Positions 33,805 to 43,293 of a DNA stretch of 64,000 nt are shown piece after piece. Made by a program: the position numbers and the translations under genes. The DNA comes from Akkermansiaceae bacterium (lineage in GTDB: Bacteria; Verrucomicrobiota; Verrucomicrobiia; Verrucomicrobiales; DEV007), in NCBI GenBank assembly GCA_024233085.1, contig JACKQC010000003.1, positions 1-64,000 on the forward strand. Direction: 5' to 3'. Within the stretch, counting starts at the first letter, position 1. Each line of letters starts with the position of its first letter. The notes below the pieces were generated by a model. That model was not told the DNA's origin. It saw only the letters and a program-made list of their open reading frames with translations, and did no database searches.

Positions 33805-36800
33805 TCACTCTGGATCGGCGACGAACTCCACGCCGCTGATGACGGGAGGCATCTTGGAGTTTTCCAGCTTCGTCAGCCGGAGCCGCAGGTTGGGACCGAT
33901 TTCAATGCCGTGAAACTCACGCATCGCGGCGCCGTTCTCGTTCGCAAGATCGAGGTGCTCAATGACGGTCTTCCCTTGAAGCTCGACCCGGAAGGCGCGC
34001 TCGCCGGGCTTCCGGGCCTCGGGCTCGCGGAAATACAGGCGCACCGTGTGCGGGCGGGACGGAAAATCGACTTTCACGAGCGACTCCTCCGGTTTGGGAG
34101 CTTCGTCGGACGATTTCGCCGGCTTCTCCAACACGGGACGACGCAGCGACGGAACGATCACGATTTCTCCCTCTCCTTCCAAGCCAGAGGCGCCGATCCA
34201 GGATGGCACCGACCCCATTTCCGTAACTTGAGAGCTATGACGCTCGAAATAGCGCGCCGTGTCGGCCAGAGATCCCTCCACCCCCAGACGCGGCGAATTG
34301 CCCATCCCGGCATGGGGATGCTCCAGCCACAGCGTGCCGTCGGCGGCCCGCCGATTGCCCGGCGCGCCAAAGTTGACACCGGCGCGCAGCACCCGGTCGC
34401 CCTGCTTTCCATCGAGGCCGAACTGGCTGTAGGTCCACATTTCCATTTCCGGCATGTGGATGAGCGCCAGCGAGGTCTGGTTCTGGTAGCCGCAACTGCA
34501 CGTCCGGGTGTAGTCGGGCGCGTTCAGCACGCCGTTGGCGACGACGAGATTGGACGTGCAGCCCGATTTGAATCCACCCAGGTTTCCCGTGCCACTCATG
34601 GAGTGGAGGTCGTAGTAGCCCGCCGCGCCGGATCGGAAGGTCAGGAGGTGCTCGCTGGCGACGATGGTGTTGCAGCCGTAGGTGCGGTTCAGTCTCCACG
34701 GCTCCTCCTTGCCGGTGAGAGGATTGGTCACGAGCCGCGGCTGACCGGTGAGCAGGTCGAACACCCCGCCGGAGTTGGCATAGGAATTCGTCCCCGTGAA
34801 AATGCTTCCACGGTGAAGGATGCAGGGGCCGGTATAGGTCCGCTTGAGTTCGCGCCACAGGAGATTGCCCTTCCCGCCACCATAAGCCGCCATGCCATCC
34901 CCGGCTTCTGATTCGAGCCGGTCACTGGCCTTGGAACCCGCCAGCAGGAGGATGTCGTGATCGGCCGAATATCCGAGCCAGGTTCCGAAAATGTTTTCCG
35001 AAGCCTCCCAGGCGACTTCGCCGGTGTGCGCGTCGAACGCGACGATCCGGTAGTCTTTCGGCAGGTCCGTGCCACGGCGGCGCAGCAGCGCCTCCCCGTG
35101 CTCGGTGAGCTTGTCGAGGCAGTAGATTCGCCCATTGCCGGCCACGATGCCGTTGTGCAGGAAACTGTGTCGCGCCGTGGCTCGCCAGAGCAGTCGGCCT
35201 TCCTTCCGGTCGAACACGGCGAGTCCATGGCTGGCGGAGTAATCCTCGATCGTCGACTCCTCGCGGCTTTTCGCCCCGCCAAGCCGCATCGAGGGATGGG
35301 AAAAGTCATCGCCTCCGAGGAGCAGGTCGTCCGACACGCCGACGAAGGCCCACTGGGCCGGATCGTCCGGCGTTTCGCGAAGCGGGATCGTCTTCACCTG
35401 CTCGCCGTTGCGCGCGTCGAGCACCCGGCATTCGCCGCCGGCCGCAACGTAAACGGAGTCGGGCGTGGCGACAAAGTTCGTCCCCCGGCCATTGGCTCCG
35501 GGAATGTGCTTTTGATTGTAAGCCGTGTCCAGCGGGGTGTCGGCGTACGTTTCATTGTAGTAGATCCCGAAGGTGCCGAGATCACCGAAGTCGTGCTTCC
35601 ACATGACCCGTCCGGTGTAAACATCCCGGGCGCTGAGGCTGTTCATTCCCTCGATAATCAGCCGACCTCCCGTCACCTGCTCCGGCGGACCGTGGCCGTG
35701 GCGCGGGAGCACGTCGAGGTTGGAGTTGCCGCCGAACCACAGCACGCCCAGCGGCGCGCGGACGCGGGCGTCGTTCGATTTCACGGTGTTCGCGATGTCG
35801 CCATACTGGTGGGTCCAATCCGCCGCCCCAGGCAGCGCCCCCTCGCGAACCACAAGACACGCTTCGCCCGCCTCACGAACGACCGCTTTCTCCAGATCCT
35901 TCGCCGCCTCAGGCACCTGGGCGTCCGGCCAACGCAGCACTCCACCATACGGCCGAACCGATTGGTAAGCCGCCGAAATCCATTCCGAATGTTCGCGGAA
36001 CGCCGCGGCCGACGACTCACCGATCACGACGAGGTGAGCCACGTAGGGTGGCGCTTGAAAGGTCACCGGGGTTCCCACGTGAAAGGTGATTCGACCGCCG
36101 TACAGCCCGGCCCGGTCGAAGCGACGGCGTTGGCGATCCACCGTGGCAGGGTCGGGATCGATCACCGCGAGCCGCATCTCGGACTCGGCGAGCAGGGCCT
36201 CCACCAGGCCGTCGTCGTCCCAGCCGAACACGAGCCCGTATCCGCCTCGGTCGTCCAGCGATGCGAGCAGGGCCTTCGCCCGGGCGATCGCCTCGGGACG
36301 AGGCTCCAGTACCTCCGCTGGTGCCGGTTTGATTTCGCCTTTCTTCGGCCCAGTCCCGTAAATCTGGATGAGGCCATCGAGTGTGACGGCGATCAGTTTT
36401 CCGTTCGCGGCCAGCAGGCGCTGCACGGATCCCTCGACCGGCAGTTTGGCGGTGATCCTCGGCTTTTCCTTTTCGTTACCCGGCAGGGCGATCACCGAAA
36501 TGGAGTCCTTGCCCGCCGCATAGAGGTGCCGCCCGGCCCGGATCAAGTCTCCCGAGCCGTCCGCCTTCACCTCCCAGTAAACTCTCTCGCTCGTTCCGAG
36601 TTCGCGCACCACCGGCTCGCCCGCTTCGGATCGCGCCGCCGCGTAGAGCCGCTCCGGGGTGATGACCGGCTCGTTCATGGTCGATTGTCCCGCCGTGCCG
36701 GTTTTCAGATCGTAAACCCGCACCCCGCGTTCCCGGGTGTGGACGTAGTAGTACTTCTCTCCGGAAGCGACAAAAGAGCCCCCGTTGCCCTTGCCGCCGT

Positions 36801-37602
36801 CGTTGAGATGAAAGTAGCGCAATTCACCCGTCTCCCGGTCGAAGGCCGCCGGCACCGAACGGCCGCCCGGCACGAGCAGCAGGTCCGCCGCCGCCGTCAG
36901 CACGCCCTGCGGCCCGACCCCGGCGAAAGAGGGCGCGCTGTGCGGCTGCTTGATGAAATCGGCTCCCGTGGCGTCGTTGACCCAAACGACCTCGCCCGTC
37001 GCGGCGTCCAGCGCATACAGGAACGTGCCCATGAAGGGCCAGATGCTCGCGGCAAAATAGACTCGACCGTCGCGCAGCACCGGACCGCCCCGCGCCGGCC
37101 AGGCAGAGACGATGCGGCGATTGCCGAGTGCCTTCCGGGCCGAAGGCGCGCCGCGGAATGACCAGATCAGCTCACCCGTTTCCGCCTTCACGCAATAGAG
37201 CGTGCCGTCGTCGCTCGTAAAGCAGACCCGGCCGTCCGCCGCCGCTGCAGGGAGCCGAACCGGACCGTCCGTGTAGAAGGTCCAGGCCTCCGCGCCGGTC
37301 TCGAGATCGAGCGCCATCACCTTGTCGCTGTCGTTGAACCCGATGAAGAGGCGTTTTCCCAACACGACCGGTTCGAAAAGCCGATCATAGGTCATCAGGT
37401 CGTGGTTCAATGGGTCGTCCCACACCGGCTCGCGCGGAGAAAAACGGCGTTCCCACTCGAGATGAAGATTCTCGGGCAGCGGATCATCGGTCGACGCCGT
37501 GTGTCCGGCGTCGTGACGCCACATGGGCCAGTCGCCAGCCATCGCCGAACCGCACGCCAGCAAGCAAGCAAGCCCGCCTAAAAACCAGGATCGATCTCTC
37601 AT
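33805..37602 (-). CDS. secreted PQQ-type propeller protein with inserted methyltransferase-like domain
   Basis: 1265 residues. Signal peptide, then a first propeller (about 23-425) with blades such as DWPMWRHDAGHTAST, VMALDLETGAEAWTFY and LYCVKAETGELIWSFRG. About residues 440-590 form a Rossmann-like insert: GYGLVFGWDDDGLVEALL, an acidic strand end LAVIDPDPATVDRQRRRF, and APPYVAHLVVIGESS, resembling class I methyltransferases although the glycine motif is reduced. A second propeller follows (600-1130; HSFLHNGIVAGNGRIYCLDKL, Cys-rich YTRTCSCGYQNQTS), and the last 100 residues look like a malectin-type beta-sandwich. The function is unknown; the methyltransferase part lies in an exported protein, where S-adenosylmethionine would be scarce. 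Confidence 0.8.
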   Translation of the reverse strand: MRDRSWFLGGLACLLACGSAMAGDWPMWRHDAGHTASTDDPLPENLHLEWERRFSPREPVWDDPLNHDLMTYDRLFEPVVLGKRLFIGFNDSDKVMALDLETGAEAWTFYTDGPVRLPAAAADGRVCFTSDDGTLYCVKAETGELIWSFRGAPSARKALGNRRIVSAWPARGGPVLRDGRVYFAASIWPFMGTFLYALDAATGEVVWVNDATGADFIKQPHSAPSFAGVGPQGVLTAAADLLLVPGGRSVPAAFDRETGELRYFHLNDGGKGNGGSFVASGEKYYYVHTRERGVRVYDLKTGTAGQSTMNEPVITPERLYAAARSEAGEPVVRELGTSERVYWEVKADGSGDLIRAGRHLYAAGKDSISVIALPGNEKEKPRITAKLPVEGSVQRLLAANGKLIAVTLDGLIQIYGTGPKKGEIKPAPAEVLEPRPEAIARAKALLASLDDRGGYGLVFGWDDDGLVEALLAESEMRLAVIDPDPATVDRQRRRFDRAGLYGGRITFHVGTPVTFQAPPYVAHLVVIGESSAAAFREHSEWISAAYQSVRPYGGVLRWPDAQVPEAAKDLEKAVVREAGEACLVVREGALPGAADWTHQYGDIANTVKSNDARVRAPLGVLWFGGNSNLDVLPRHGHGPPEQVTGGRLIIEGMNSLSARDVYTGRVMWKHDFGDLGTFGIYYNETYADTPLDTAYNQKHIPGANGRGTNFVATPDSVYVAAGGECRVLDARNGEQVKTIPLRETPDDPAQWAFVGVSDDLLLGGDDFSHPSMRLGGAKSREESTIEDYSASHGLAVFDRKEGRLLWRATARHSFLHNGIVAGNGRIYCLDKLTEHGEALLRRRGTDLPKDYRIVAFDAHTGEVAWEASENIFGTWLGYSADHDILLLAGSKASDRLESEAGDGMAAYGGGKGNLLWRELKRTYTGPCILHRGSIFTGTNSYANSGGVFDLLTGQPRLVTNPLTGKEEPWRLNRTYGCNTIVASEHLLTFRSGAAGYYDLHSMSGTGNLGGFKSGCTSNLVVANGVLNAPDYTRTCSCGYQNQTSLALIHMPEMEMWTYSQFGLDGKQGDRVLRAGVNFGAPGNRRAADGTLWLEHPHAGMGNSPRLGVEGSLADTARYFERHSSQVTEMGSVPSWIGASGLEGEGEIVIVPSLRRPVLEKPAKSSDEAPKPEESLVKVDFPSRPHTVRLYFREPEARKPGERAFRVELQGKTVIEHLDLANENGAAMREFHGIEIGPNLRLRLTKLENSKMPPVISGVEFVADPE

Positions 37603-37626
37603 GAAAGGGATCGGAGAAAATCGTCT

Positions 37627-39006
37627 TCAGGGCTGCTTGAGCAACTGCCGCATCGCGCCCATAAGCACCTCCTCCACCGGCGGGCCGACCCGCGACACGA
37701 TGCCGGTCTCGTAGCCGCCCTGCCCATAGGCGACGGCCGTGCCGATGTAGCCGGTGCCATAGTCACCGTAGGCCGCCATCGCGACGAAAAGATCCGGCCT
37801 CATCCGCTGGGCGGCCAGTTGATACTCGACGAACAGTTCGCCCGGCAGATGCAGCACCCGCGCCTTTCCGAGCCTCAGGCAGGCGACGGGAATCTCATGG
37901 CCACTCTTCGTCCGGCGCAGGAAGGTCAGGTCCCGTCCCGCCCGGAGCCGGTCGGTGATTTTCAGCGAGGCGTCGTCCAGCTTCGCCAGCAGGACCTCCT
38001 CGACGAGCGTGTCGCGCACCGGCATCGCGACCGGCACGACTTCCCAACCCACCTCCGACGCACCGATCGGTGCCTTTTCCTGGGTTTCCCAAGCTCGTTT
38101 CATCCCCTCGGCGACTCGACCTGCCAGAATGGGACGATTGTCCTTCGATCCGTCGTTGTATTTCCCCGCAGCGACATTGCCACCGGCGCCGTCGAAGTGG
38201 ATGCAGGCCACGCCGGGCAGCGCCTTTTCCCGCGTTTCCCGCGCCATGCCGATGAAATCCCAATTTACCGAACCCTGCCCATAGTAGCTCATGGGATGGG
38301 TGGCGTAGTAAGTCAGCGCGACGAGCGGCGTGTCGCCATTCCAAAAGGAAATCAGCCGCACCTCGGGATCGATGGTGCCCTCCGGTGCCTCGCGGGCGGC
38401 GGGATTCTTGCCGCCGGAGGATTGCCGCTGCAGGATCACCTTGCCCAGCGGGCCGAGGATGCGGCGGTTCGACGCGACGCCTTCTATGGTTCCTTTTCCC
38501 AATCCGACGTGCGTCACTGGTCGTGCCTCGACCAAAGAAACCTCGGCGGCGGCGGCAAGGCGCTCCATCACCTCGCGATCAAATGCCGCGTTCGAATATT
38601 TCCCAGCCAGCCCGTGCTCCGCCAGCAGGCGCTCCGTCGCAAAATCGCTCCCCGGCGCGTCGTGCTGGTGGAGCGTGTGCACCGCGACGCGGTCCGGCGT
38701 CGTCCCAACCGCCTCGGCCAGCGAGGCCCGAAAGGCGTCGTGACTTTCGTTGGCGATCCCGACCCAATCGAACGCGCACAGCACGATGGGATTTTCCGCG
38801 CCAAGCAGGACAATGCCCCGCGCCGTCAGCGGCGTGACAACTTCCTTCACCGGTTTCACCGCGCCGTTGCAAAGGGGCGAACCCATCGGCGGAGTCGCAT
38901 CGATCTGGAACGTCGCGACGCGCAGGGTTTCGTCGGCCCGCGCCAAGCCGATACCGGACGAAAAAAGCACCGCCATCTGAAAGGCGATTCGGACGGAGAA
39001 GTTCAT
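37627..39006 (-). CDS. secreted neutral ceramidase-like protein
   Basis: 459 residues with a signal peptide (cleavage near ARAD). Family features: FQIDATPPMGSPLCNGAVKPV, CAFDWVGIANES, VHTLHQHDAPGSDF, LTYYATHPMSYYGQG, IHFDGAGGNVAAGKYN, with His and Asp residues expected to bind zinc. It resembles the neutral/alkaline ceramidase family common in this phylum, but real substrates of these paralogues are unproven. It lies 24 bases downstream of the propeller gene's start on the same strand, so this gene comes first in the pair. It is one of three such genes in the window. Confidence 0.82.
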   Translation of the reverse strand: MNFSVRIAFQMAVLFSSGIGLARADETLRVATFQIDATPPMGSPLCNGAVKPVKEVVTPLTARGIVLLGAENPIVLCAFDWVGIANESHDAFRASLAEAVGTTPDRVAVHTLHQHDAPGSDFATERLLAEHGLAGKYSNAAFDREVMERLAAAAEVSLVEARPVTHVGLGKGTIEGVASNRRILGPLGKVILQRQSSGGKNPAAREAPEGTIDPEVRLISFWNGDTPLVALTYYATHPMSYYGQGSVNWDFIGMARETREKALPGVACIHFDGAGGNVAAGKYNDGSKDNRPILAGRVAEGMKRAWETQEKAPIGASEVGWEVVPVAMPVRDTLVEEVLLAKLDDASLKITDRLRAGRDLTFLRRTKSGHEIPVACLRLGKARVLHLPGELFVEYQLAAQRMRPDLFVAMAAYGDYGTGYIGTAVAYGQGGYETGIVSRVGPPVEEVLMGAMRQLLKQP

Positions 39007-39114
39007 GTTTTTCAGAAAACACCGGCGCCCGTCGGGCGGGCAATGGCCGATTCACGCGACGCGCGGCGCAGTCTTCGGTTGAGTTTCCGTCCGAACGGAG
39101 TCGATTGGCCGGGT

Positions 39115-40218
39115 ATGACGCCTCTCGTGACCCTGCCCATCGACCGGCTGCCCGATCTCTGGCCCGACGAGTTTCGCGGCGGCAATGTGCGGCTCGGCGC
39201 CCTGCTGCACTCGGCGTCGGTCACGGCGGCGCTGGAGCCGGTCGCGAAAACGCTGGAGCGAATGGCCGGGGACGGCGGCTTTTTCGAGCTGGGCGCGTTT
39301 TTCGGGCCGCAGCACGGCTTCGACAGCACCACACAGGACAACATGGTGGAATGGGAAGGCTTCCGGCATCCGCGCCTGGGCATCCCGGTGTTCAGCCTCT
39401 ACGGGGAACACCGCGAACCGACCGCCACGATGCTAAGCCACGTCGACGCGCTGTTTGTCGATCTCGTCGATGTCGGGGCGCGCTATTACACCTTCATCTG
39501 GACGCTGCTGCTCGCCATGCGCGCCTGCGAGCGGGTCGGCCTGCCCGTGATTGTCGCCGACCGGCCGAACCCGATCAACGGGCTCGCCACCGAGGGTCCC
39601 CCGCAGCGGGCCGATTACCTCAGCTTCGTCGGTCTGCGTCCGCTTCCCAACCGGCACGGAAAAACTATCGGCGAGCTGGCGGTGAAATTTCGCCACGAAC
39701 TGTTCCCCGAATGCCGGCTCACGGTGCTCCCGATGGAGGGCTGGGACCGCGCCATGTGGCACGACGACACCGGCCTGCCCTGGGTGATGCCCTCGCCGAA
39801 CATGCCGACGCTCGACACCGCCACCGTCTATCCGGGCATGTGTCTGCTTGAGGGGACCAATCTCTCCGAGGCGCGCGGCACCACGCGGCCTTTCGAACTG
39901 TTCGGCGCGCCGTGGATCGACGGCCACGATTTTTCGCGAAAACTCAACGCCCTCGGACTGCCGGGCGTGCATTTCCGCGAGGCGGCCTTCGAGCCGATGT
40001 TCCAGAAACACGCCGGCAGGATCTGCCGCGGCGCGCAAATGCACGTCAACGATCGCGAGGCGTTTTTGCCTTGGCTGACCGCGGTGGAACTCCTCAAACT
40101 GGCGCGCGCCGAGTATCCCGACGACTTCGCCTGGAAACAGCCTCCCTACGAATATGAACTCGAGAAACTGCCCATCGAAATCCTCCTCGGCGGCCCCGTG
40201 GCGGACTTTTTCGATTAA
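39115..40218 (+). CDS. DUF1343 / NamZ-like exo-beta-N-acetylmuramidase, apparently shortened at the C-terminus
   Basis: 367 residues. Conserved family motifs: GALLHSASVT, FFGPQHGFDSTTQDNM, VFSLYGEH, DLVDVGARYYTFIWTL, VIVADRPNPINGL, PSPNMPTLDTATVYPGMCLLEGTN, SEARGTTRPFELFGAPW. NamZ releases N-acetylmuramic acid from peptidoglycan fragments. No signal peptide is visible. The protein ends EILLGGPVADFFD; other members usually continue some 25-35 residues with a conserved helix. The family A repeat begins in the stop codon, so the gene end may have been replaced by the repeat. An in-frame upstream ATG at 39043 is less likely. Confidence 0.85.
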   Translation: MTPLVTLPIDRLPDLWPDEFRGGNVRLGALLHSASVTAALEPVAKTLERMAGDGGFFELGAFFGPQHGFDSTTQDNMVEWEGFRHPRLGIPVFSLYGEHREPTATMLSHVDALFVDLVDVGARYYTFIWTLLLAMRACERVGLPVIVADRPNPINGLATEGPPQRADYLSFVGLRPLPNRHGKTIGELAVKFRHELFPECRLTVLPMEGWDRAMWHDDTGLPWVMPSPNMPTLDTATVYPGMCLLEGTNLSEARGTTRPFELFGAPWIDGHDFSRKLNALGLPGVHFREAAFEPMFQKHAGRICRGAQMHVNDREAFLPWLTAVELLKLARAEYPDDFAWKQPPYEYELEKLPIEILLGGPVADFFD

Positions 40219-40256
40219 ACAGGGTTGGGTCCGCGACCTGACCCTGTTGGGTCTGG
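40218..40256. repeat. family A interspersed hairpin repeat, copy 5 (touches two genes)
   Basis: AACAGGGTTGGGTCCGCGACC followed by TGACCCTGTTGGGTC. It begins inside the TAA stop of the NamZ-like gene and runs into what looks like the signal peptide of the next gene, so it is the only copy that seems to supply coding sequence. Confidence 0.8.
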
Positions 40257-40990
40257 CGGGATTCGCGGCCTTTTTTCCGTCCTTCGCGGGCGCCGTCGGC
40301 GGTCCGAAGGTGACTTGGCGCGAAATCATGGCCGTTCGCGAGCCGCGCGCCGGGATGCTCGAGACGGCGGAGATTTTCTCCGAGATCGTGCCGCCGCGCG
40401 CGGTCGCCACGGAGGGCATCCGGTCCTTCGCCGAAGCGCTCGGCGACGTTTACGAGACTTTCGACGGCGCGCCGGAGACGCACTACTTCTTCTGCACGGT
40501 GTATTACACCCCGCGCGAGAAGGGCTTCACCAGGGACCGGGGCTTCAATCTCGCGCCGGAAAAACCGCGCGGCCTGAGCCGCTCGTTTCCGGCCGACTTC
40601 GTCAAAGCGACCGGCATCGAGGGCTTCGGGCTCATGCGCGAGCCGTCCGGCGCCTCGCGCTACCTGAAATACGACGGCACCTGGGGATACCGGGCCCGCA
40701 TACTCGGCAACCGGAACAACACGCTGCTCGACCGGGAGTCGATCGCCGTCAGCCGGCGCAACGGCCTTTTCTATCCGGGCGGCCGGGTGTGGATCCTCGA
40801 CCCGGAGCTTTACAACACCTTCGGAGTCCTGCGATACCAGACCGCCGACACCGGCGGCGGGCTCTACCGCTCTCAGATCGACATGTACTGGGGCGAGGAC
40901 GACCCGCTCGGACCGGGCATCGACATCTGGCGTCCCGCGACCTGCGACGTGGCGGTGCGCTGGGTGGTGCCGGTGATGATCTGGCGCTGA
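40247..40990 (+). CDS. probable 3D-domain (MltA-like barrel) peptidoglycan-acting protein, start uncertain
   Basis: About 247 residues if it starts at TTG 40247; the first ATG is at 40328. The C-terminal region LRYQTADTGGGLYRSQIDMYWG resembles the 3D domain, a double-psi barrel with three conserved Asp found in lytic transglycosylases and related enzymes; residues DTGG and ID match the usual spacing. A hydrophobic stretch (LLGLAGFAAFFPSFAGA) at the start could be a signal peptide, partly encoded by the family A repeat. The adjacent NamZ-like muramidase supports a cell-wall recycling role. Domain assignment is by motif only. Confidence 0.55.
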   Translation: MGLAGFAAFFPSFAGAVGGPKVTWREIMAVREPRAGMLETAEIFSEIVPPRAVATEGIRSFAEALGDVYETFDGAPETHYFFCTVYYTPREKGFTRDRGFNLAPEKPRGLSRSFPADFVKATGIEGFGLMREPSGASRYLKYDGTWGYRARILGNRNNTLLDRESIAVSRRNGLFYPGGRVWILDPELYNTFGVLRYQTADTGGGLYRSQIDMYWGEDDPLGPGIDIWRPATCDVAVRWVVPVMIWR

Positions 40991-41010
40991 GGGGACCGGG
41001 CGCGCGGCGC

Positions 41011-41493
41011 CTACCCAATGAGCTTTGGCCGGTAGGGACCGGGCGTCGAGCCCGGGATCGGAATCGCCCCGACCGTCTGCTCGTAGTAGGGGCTGGTCTC
41101 CTCGGAGACGCCGCCGATGATGGCGTAGGCATGCCCGCTTTCACTCAGCGCGTGAAGCGCGCTCGCCAAAAGCGCGGTGCCCACGCTTTTCCCGCGCCAG
41201 TTGTCCAGCACCCCGGTCGGGCCGAAGAACCCCTTGAAAGTCGCGTTGTAACAGGCGAACCCGACGATCTCGCCCCCGGCGTTGGCGGCCACGAAACACC
41301 CGATCGGGTGGCCGGAGAAAGCCATCGCGCTCTCGCCGCCCCAGCGGTCGCCGAAATGCCGGGACACCCAGTTGACCACCGCGTAGCGGTCCGGCGCCAG
41401 CGGCCGGCGGACCTCGACGCCGTGGGAAGCCGCCCTTTCCAGGAAAGGCGCCGGGTCCGGCAGTTCGTACAGCTTCACCAACAGATCGCTCAT
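41011..41493 (-). CDS. GNAT family N-acetyltransferase
   Basis: 160 residues from the ATG at 41493 (an earlier ATG at 41511 adds six). The acetyl-CoA-binding segment of the family is visible: GPTGVLDNWRGKSVGTALLASALHAL, followed by YAIIGGVSEETSPYYEQTVGA. Such enzymes acetylate amines or protein N-termini; substrate unknown. It stands alone between the 3D-domain gene (convergent) and a MarR regulator. Confidence 0.82.
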   Translation of the reverse strand: MSDLLVKLYELPDPAPFLERAASHGVEVRRPLAPDRYAVVNWVSRHFGDRWGGESAMAFSGHPIGCFVAANAGGEIVGFACYNATFKGFFGPTGVLDNWRGKSVGTALLASALHALSESGHAYAIIGGVSEETSPYYEQTVGAIPIPGSTPGPYRPKLIG

Positions 41494-41559
41494 GCGGCCG
41501 AATTCTGGCACGGGGAGGCCGGGGACGCGAGCCCGAGTTGGCCCGTCGGCACGCCTGAT

Positions 41560-42021
41560 CTATTCGGTCGGGAGACCGTCGACGAGCTTGCCGAGCAGGC
41601 GGACGAACTGGCGGCGTTCCGAATCGGAAAAACCGGCGAAAACCTTTTCCTCAATGTCGAGCGCGAGACTGAGGCAGGATTTTCGGAAGGATTCGCCCAG
41701 GGGGGTCAGCCTCATCCGGCGCAGCCGCAGATCGTTCTCGTCGGGCTCGAAAACGATCAGGCCGGCCTTTTCGATCGAGCGGGCGGCGTTCATGACGGAA
41801 CTCTTGGCGACCCGGGCCTGACTGGCGACCTGGGAAATCGTGCGGCCGTCCGACTCGAACAAGGCGTGCAGCACCGTGCCCATTCCCGGCTTCAGATGCT
41901 CGCCGAAGCCATTCCGCCGGATTTCGCGCTCGATGAGGCGGGTGACGAGAAAATGGGCCCGGTTCAGGAGATATTGAACCCTGTCCAGATCGCGCCTCGC
42001 CGATTTGCCGTCCTTCGCCAT
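41560..42021 (-). CDS. MarR family transcriptional regulator
   Basis: 153 residues. Winged-helix DNA-binding core: LKPGMGTVLHALFESDGRTISQVASQARVAKSSVMNAARSIEKAGLIVFEPDENDLRLRRMRLTPLG is typical, with dimer-forming helices at both ends (about residues 10-40 and 110-150). MarR proteins repress nearby genes and respond to small phenolic or other ligands. The neighbouring SDR gene, 125 bases upstream on the same strand, is the likeliest target or partner (inference). Confidence 0.88.
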   Translation of the reverse strand: MAKDGKSARRDLDRVQYLLNRAHFLVTRLIEREIRRNGFGEHLKPGMGTVLHALFESDGRTISQVASQARVAKSSVMNAARSIEKAGLIVFEPDENDLRLRRMRLTPLGESFRKSCLSLALDIEEKVFAGFSDSERRQFVRLLGKLVDGLPTE

Positions 42022-42146
42022 GTTTCAACCACGTTGTTAGCGGGTTTTTCAGCGAAGGCAAGCCTAATATTAACGGCGTCACTAATCCAGACAGGTCGGA
42101 AAGAATGTCTCATTCTGACATTTCGCGAAAACCCGCGCGGTTTTGC

Positions 42147-42929
42147 CTACCACAGCGTGTAACCGCCATCGATGACCAGCGCCGCGCCCGTCATGTAGCG
42201 CGAGGCGTCGCCGGCGAGGTAAACGGCCAGCGGCCCCAGGTCCTCGGGATCGCCGAAGCGGCCCATGGGGATCTGTTTCTCGAATTCCGCGATCACTTCG
42301 GGATGCTCGCGGGACCATCGTCGGTTGGGCGCCGTCATGAAGCCGCCGGGGCAGATGGCGTTCACCGTCACCCCGCGCGGCGCCCAGTCCGCCGCGGTCG
42401 CGCGGGTGAACTGCAGGATCGCCGCCTTCGCCGTCTCGTAGCTGCGTCCGCCGATGCCCCGGTTGGCGATCATGCCGGAGATCGAGGCGATGTTGATGAC
42501 CCGTCCGCCCGCCCCGCGCCGGACCATGGCGCCGCCGATCTCGCGGGTGCAGAGGAAGGTGCTCGTCACATTCAGGTCCATGATGCGCCGCCAGTCGTCG
42601 AGACTCTGGTCCTCCACCGGCACATTCACCAGCCGGCCGCCGACGTTGTTGATCAGGATGTCGATGGGTCCGTGCTTTTCCAGCGCCTCGCGGCACATCG
42701 CCTCGCACCGCGCCGGGTCGCCCGCGTCGCCCGCCAGGGGAATCGCCTCCCGGCCCAGCGCCCGAATGTCGGCCGCGGTGGCTTCGAGACTTTCCCGGTC
42801 GCGCCCGGTGAGAATGACGTCCGCCCCCGCCTCGGCGATGGCCAGCGCCATCTCCCGCCCCAGCCCGCGACTGCCGCCGGTGATGAACAGGCGCTTGCCG
42901 GCGAGGGAAAAACGATCGGGCAGAGACAT
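42147..42929 (-). CDS. short-chain dehydrogenase/reductase (SDR)
   Basis: 260 residues, classical SDR: NAD(P) motif TGGSRGLG (about 18-25), NNVGG, catalytic Ser in INIASISGMIA, catalytic Tyr/Lys in SYETAKAA, and the C-terminal MTGAALVIDGGYTLW. Cytoplasmic. It resembles gluconate 5-dehydrogenase or 3-oxoacyl-reductase-like members, and the true substrate cannot be told. It precedes the MarR regulator on the same strand. Confidence 0.92.
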   Translation of the reverse strand: MSLPDRFSLAGKRLFITGGSRGLGREMALAIAEAGADVILTGRDRESLEATAADIRALGREAIPLAGDAGDPARCEAMCREALEKHGPIDILINNVGGRLVNVPVEDQSLDDWRRIMDLNVTSTFLCTREIGGAMVRRGAGGRVINIASISGMIANRGIGGRSYETAKAAILQFTRATAADWAPRGVTVNAICPGGFMTAPNRRWSREHPEVIAEFEKQIPMGRFGDPEDLGPLAVYLAGDASRYMTGAALVIDGGYTLW

Positions 42930-43293
42930 GGGAGGCGACAGGTCGGGGAACGGGCGGGTGGCGGAAAACTTCCCTTCCCGACCGCGGTCTCCAACCGATT
43001 ATTTTTCGTAATTTTCAAAGGTTTCCCGATCCCGGCTTCGGGCGCCACGCCTCCGCGCGCCCCGGTCGTCCGCCCGGCGAATTCGCCGCTTGCTTTTCGC
43101 GCCGCTGCGTGTTGATTACGCGCCCTCCCGGCTGCCGGACCTATCCACTAGCAGGGATTTTTCGAGAAAGCCGGATGGCCACCGCGCCAGACGCCGCTCG
43201 ATCGGACGGGAGGAAACGCAATACCAATCCGGCGGCATTTCCCGGCCCAACACCATCGCCGTTCTTGCCTGAAAGGCGGCCTCACCAACTATC
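42930..43293. other. intergenic region upstream of rpsB
   Basis: 364 bases between divergent genes. No ORF with recognisable content. An AT-rich patch at about 42995-43022 (GATTATTTTTCGTAATTTTC) is the likeliest promoter area for either side; I could not assign -35 and -10 boxes with confidence. No clear Shine-Dalgarno sequence precedes rpsB. Confidence 0.4.
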
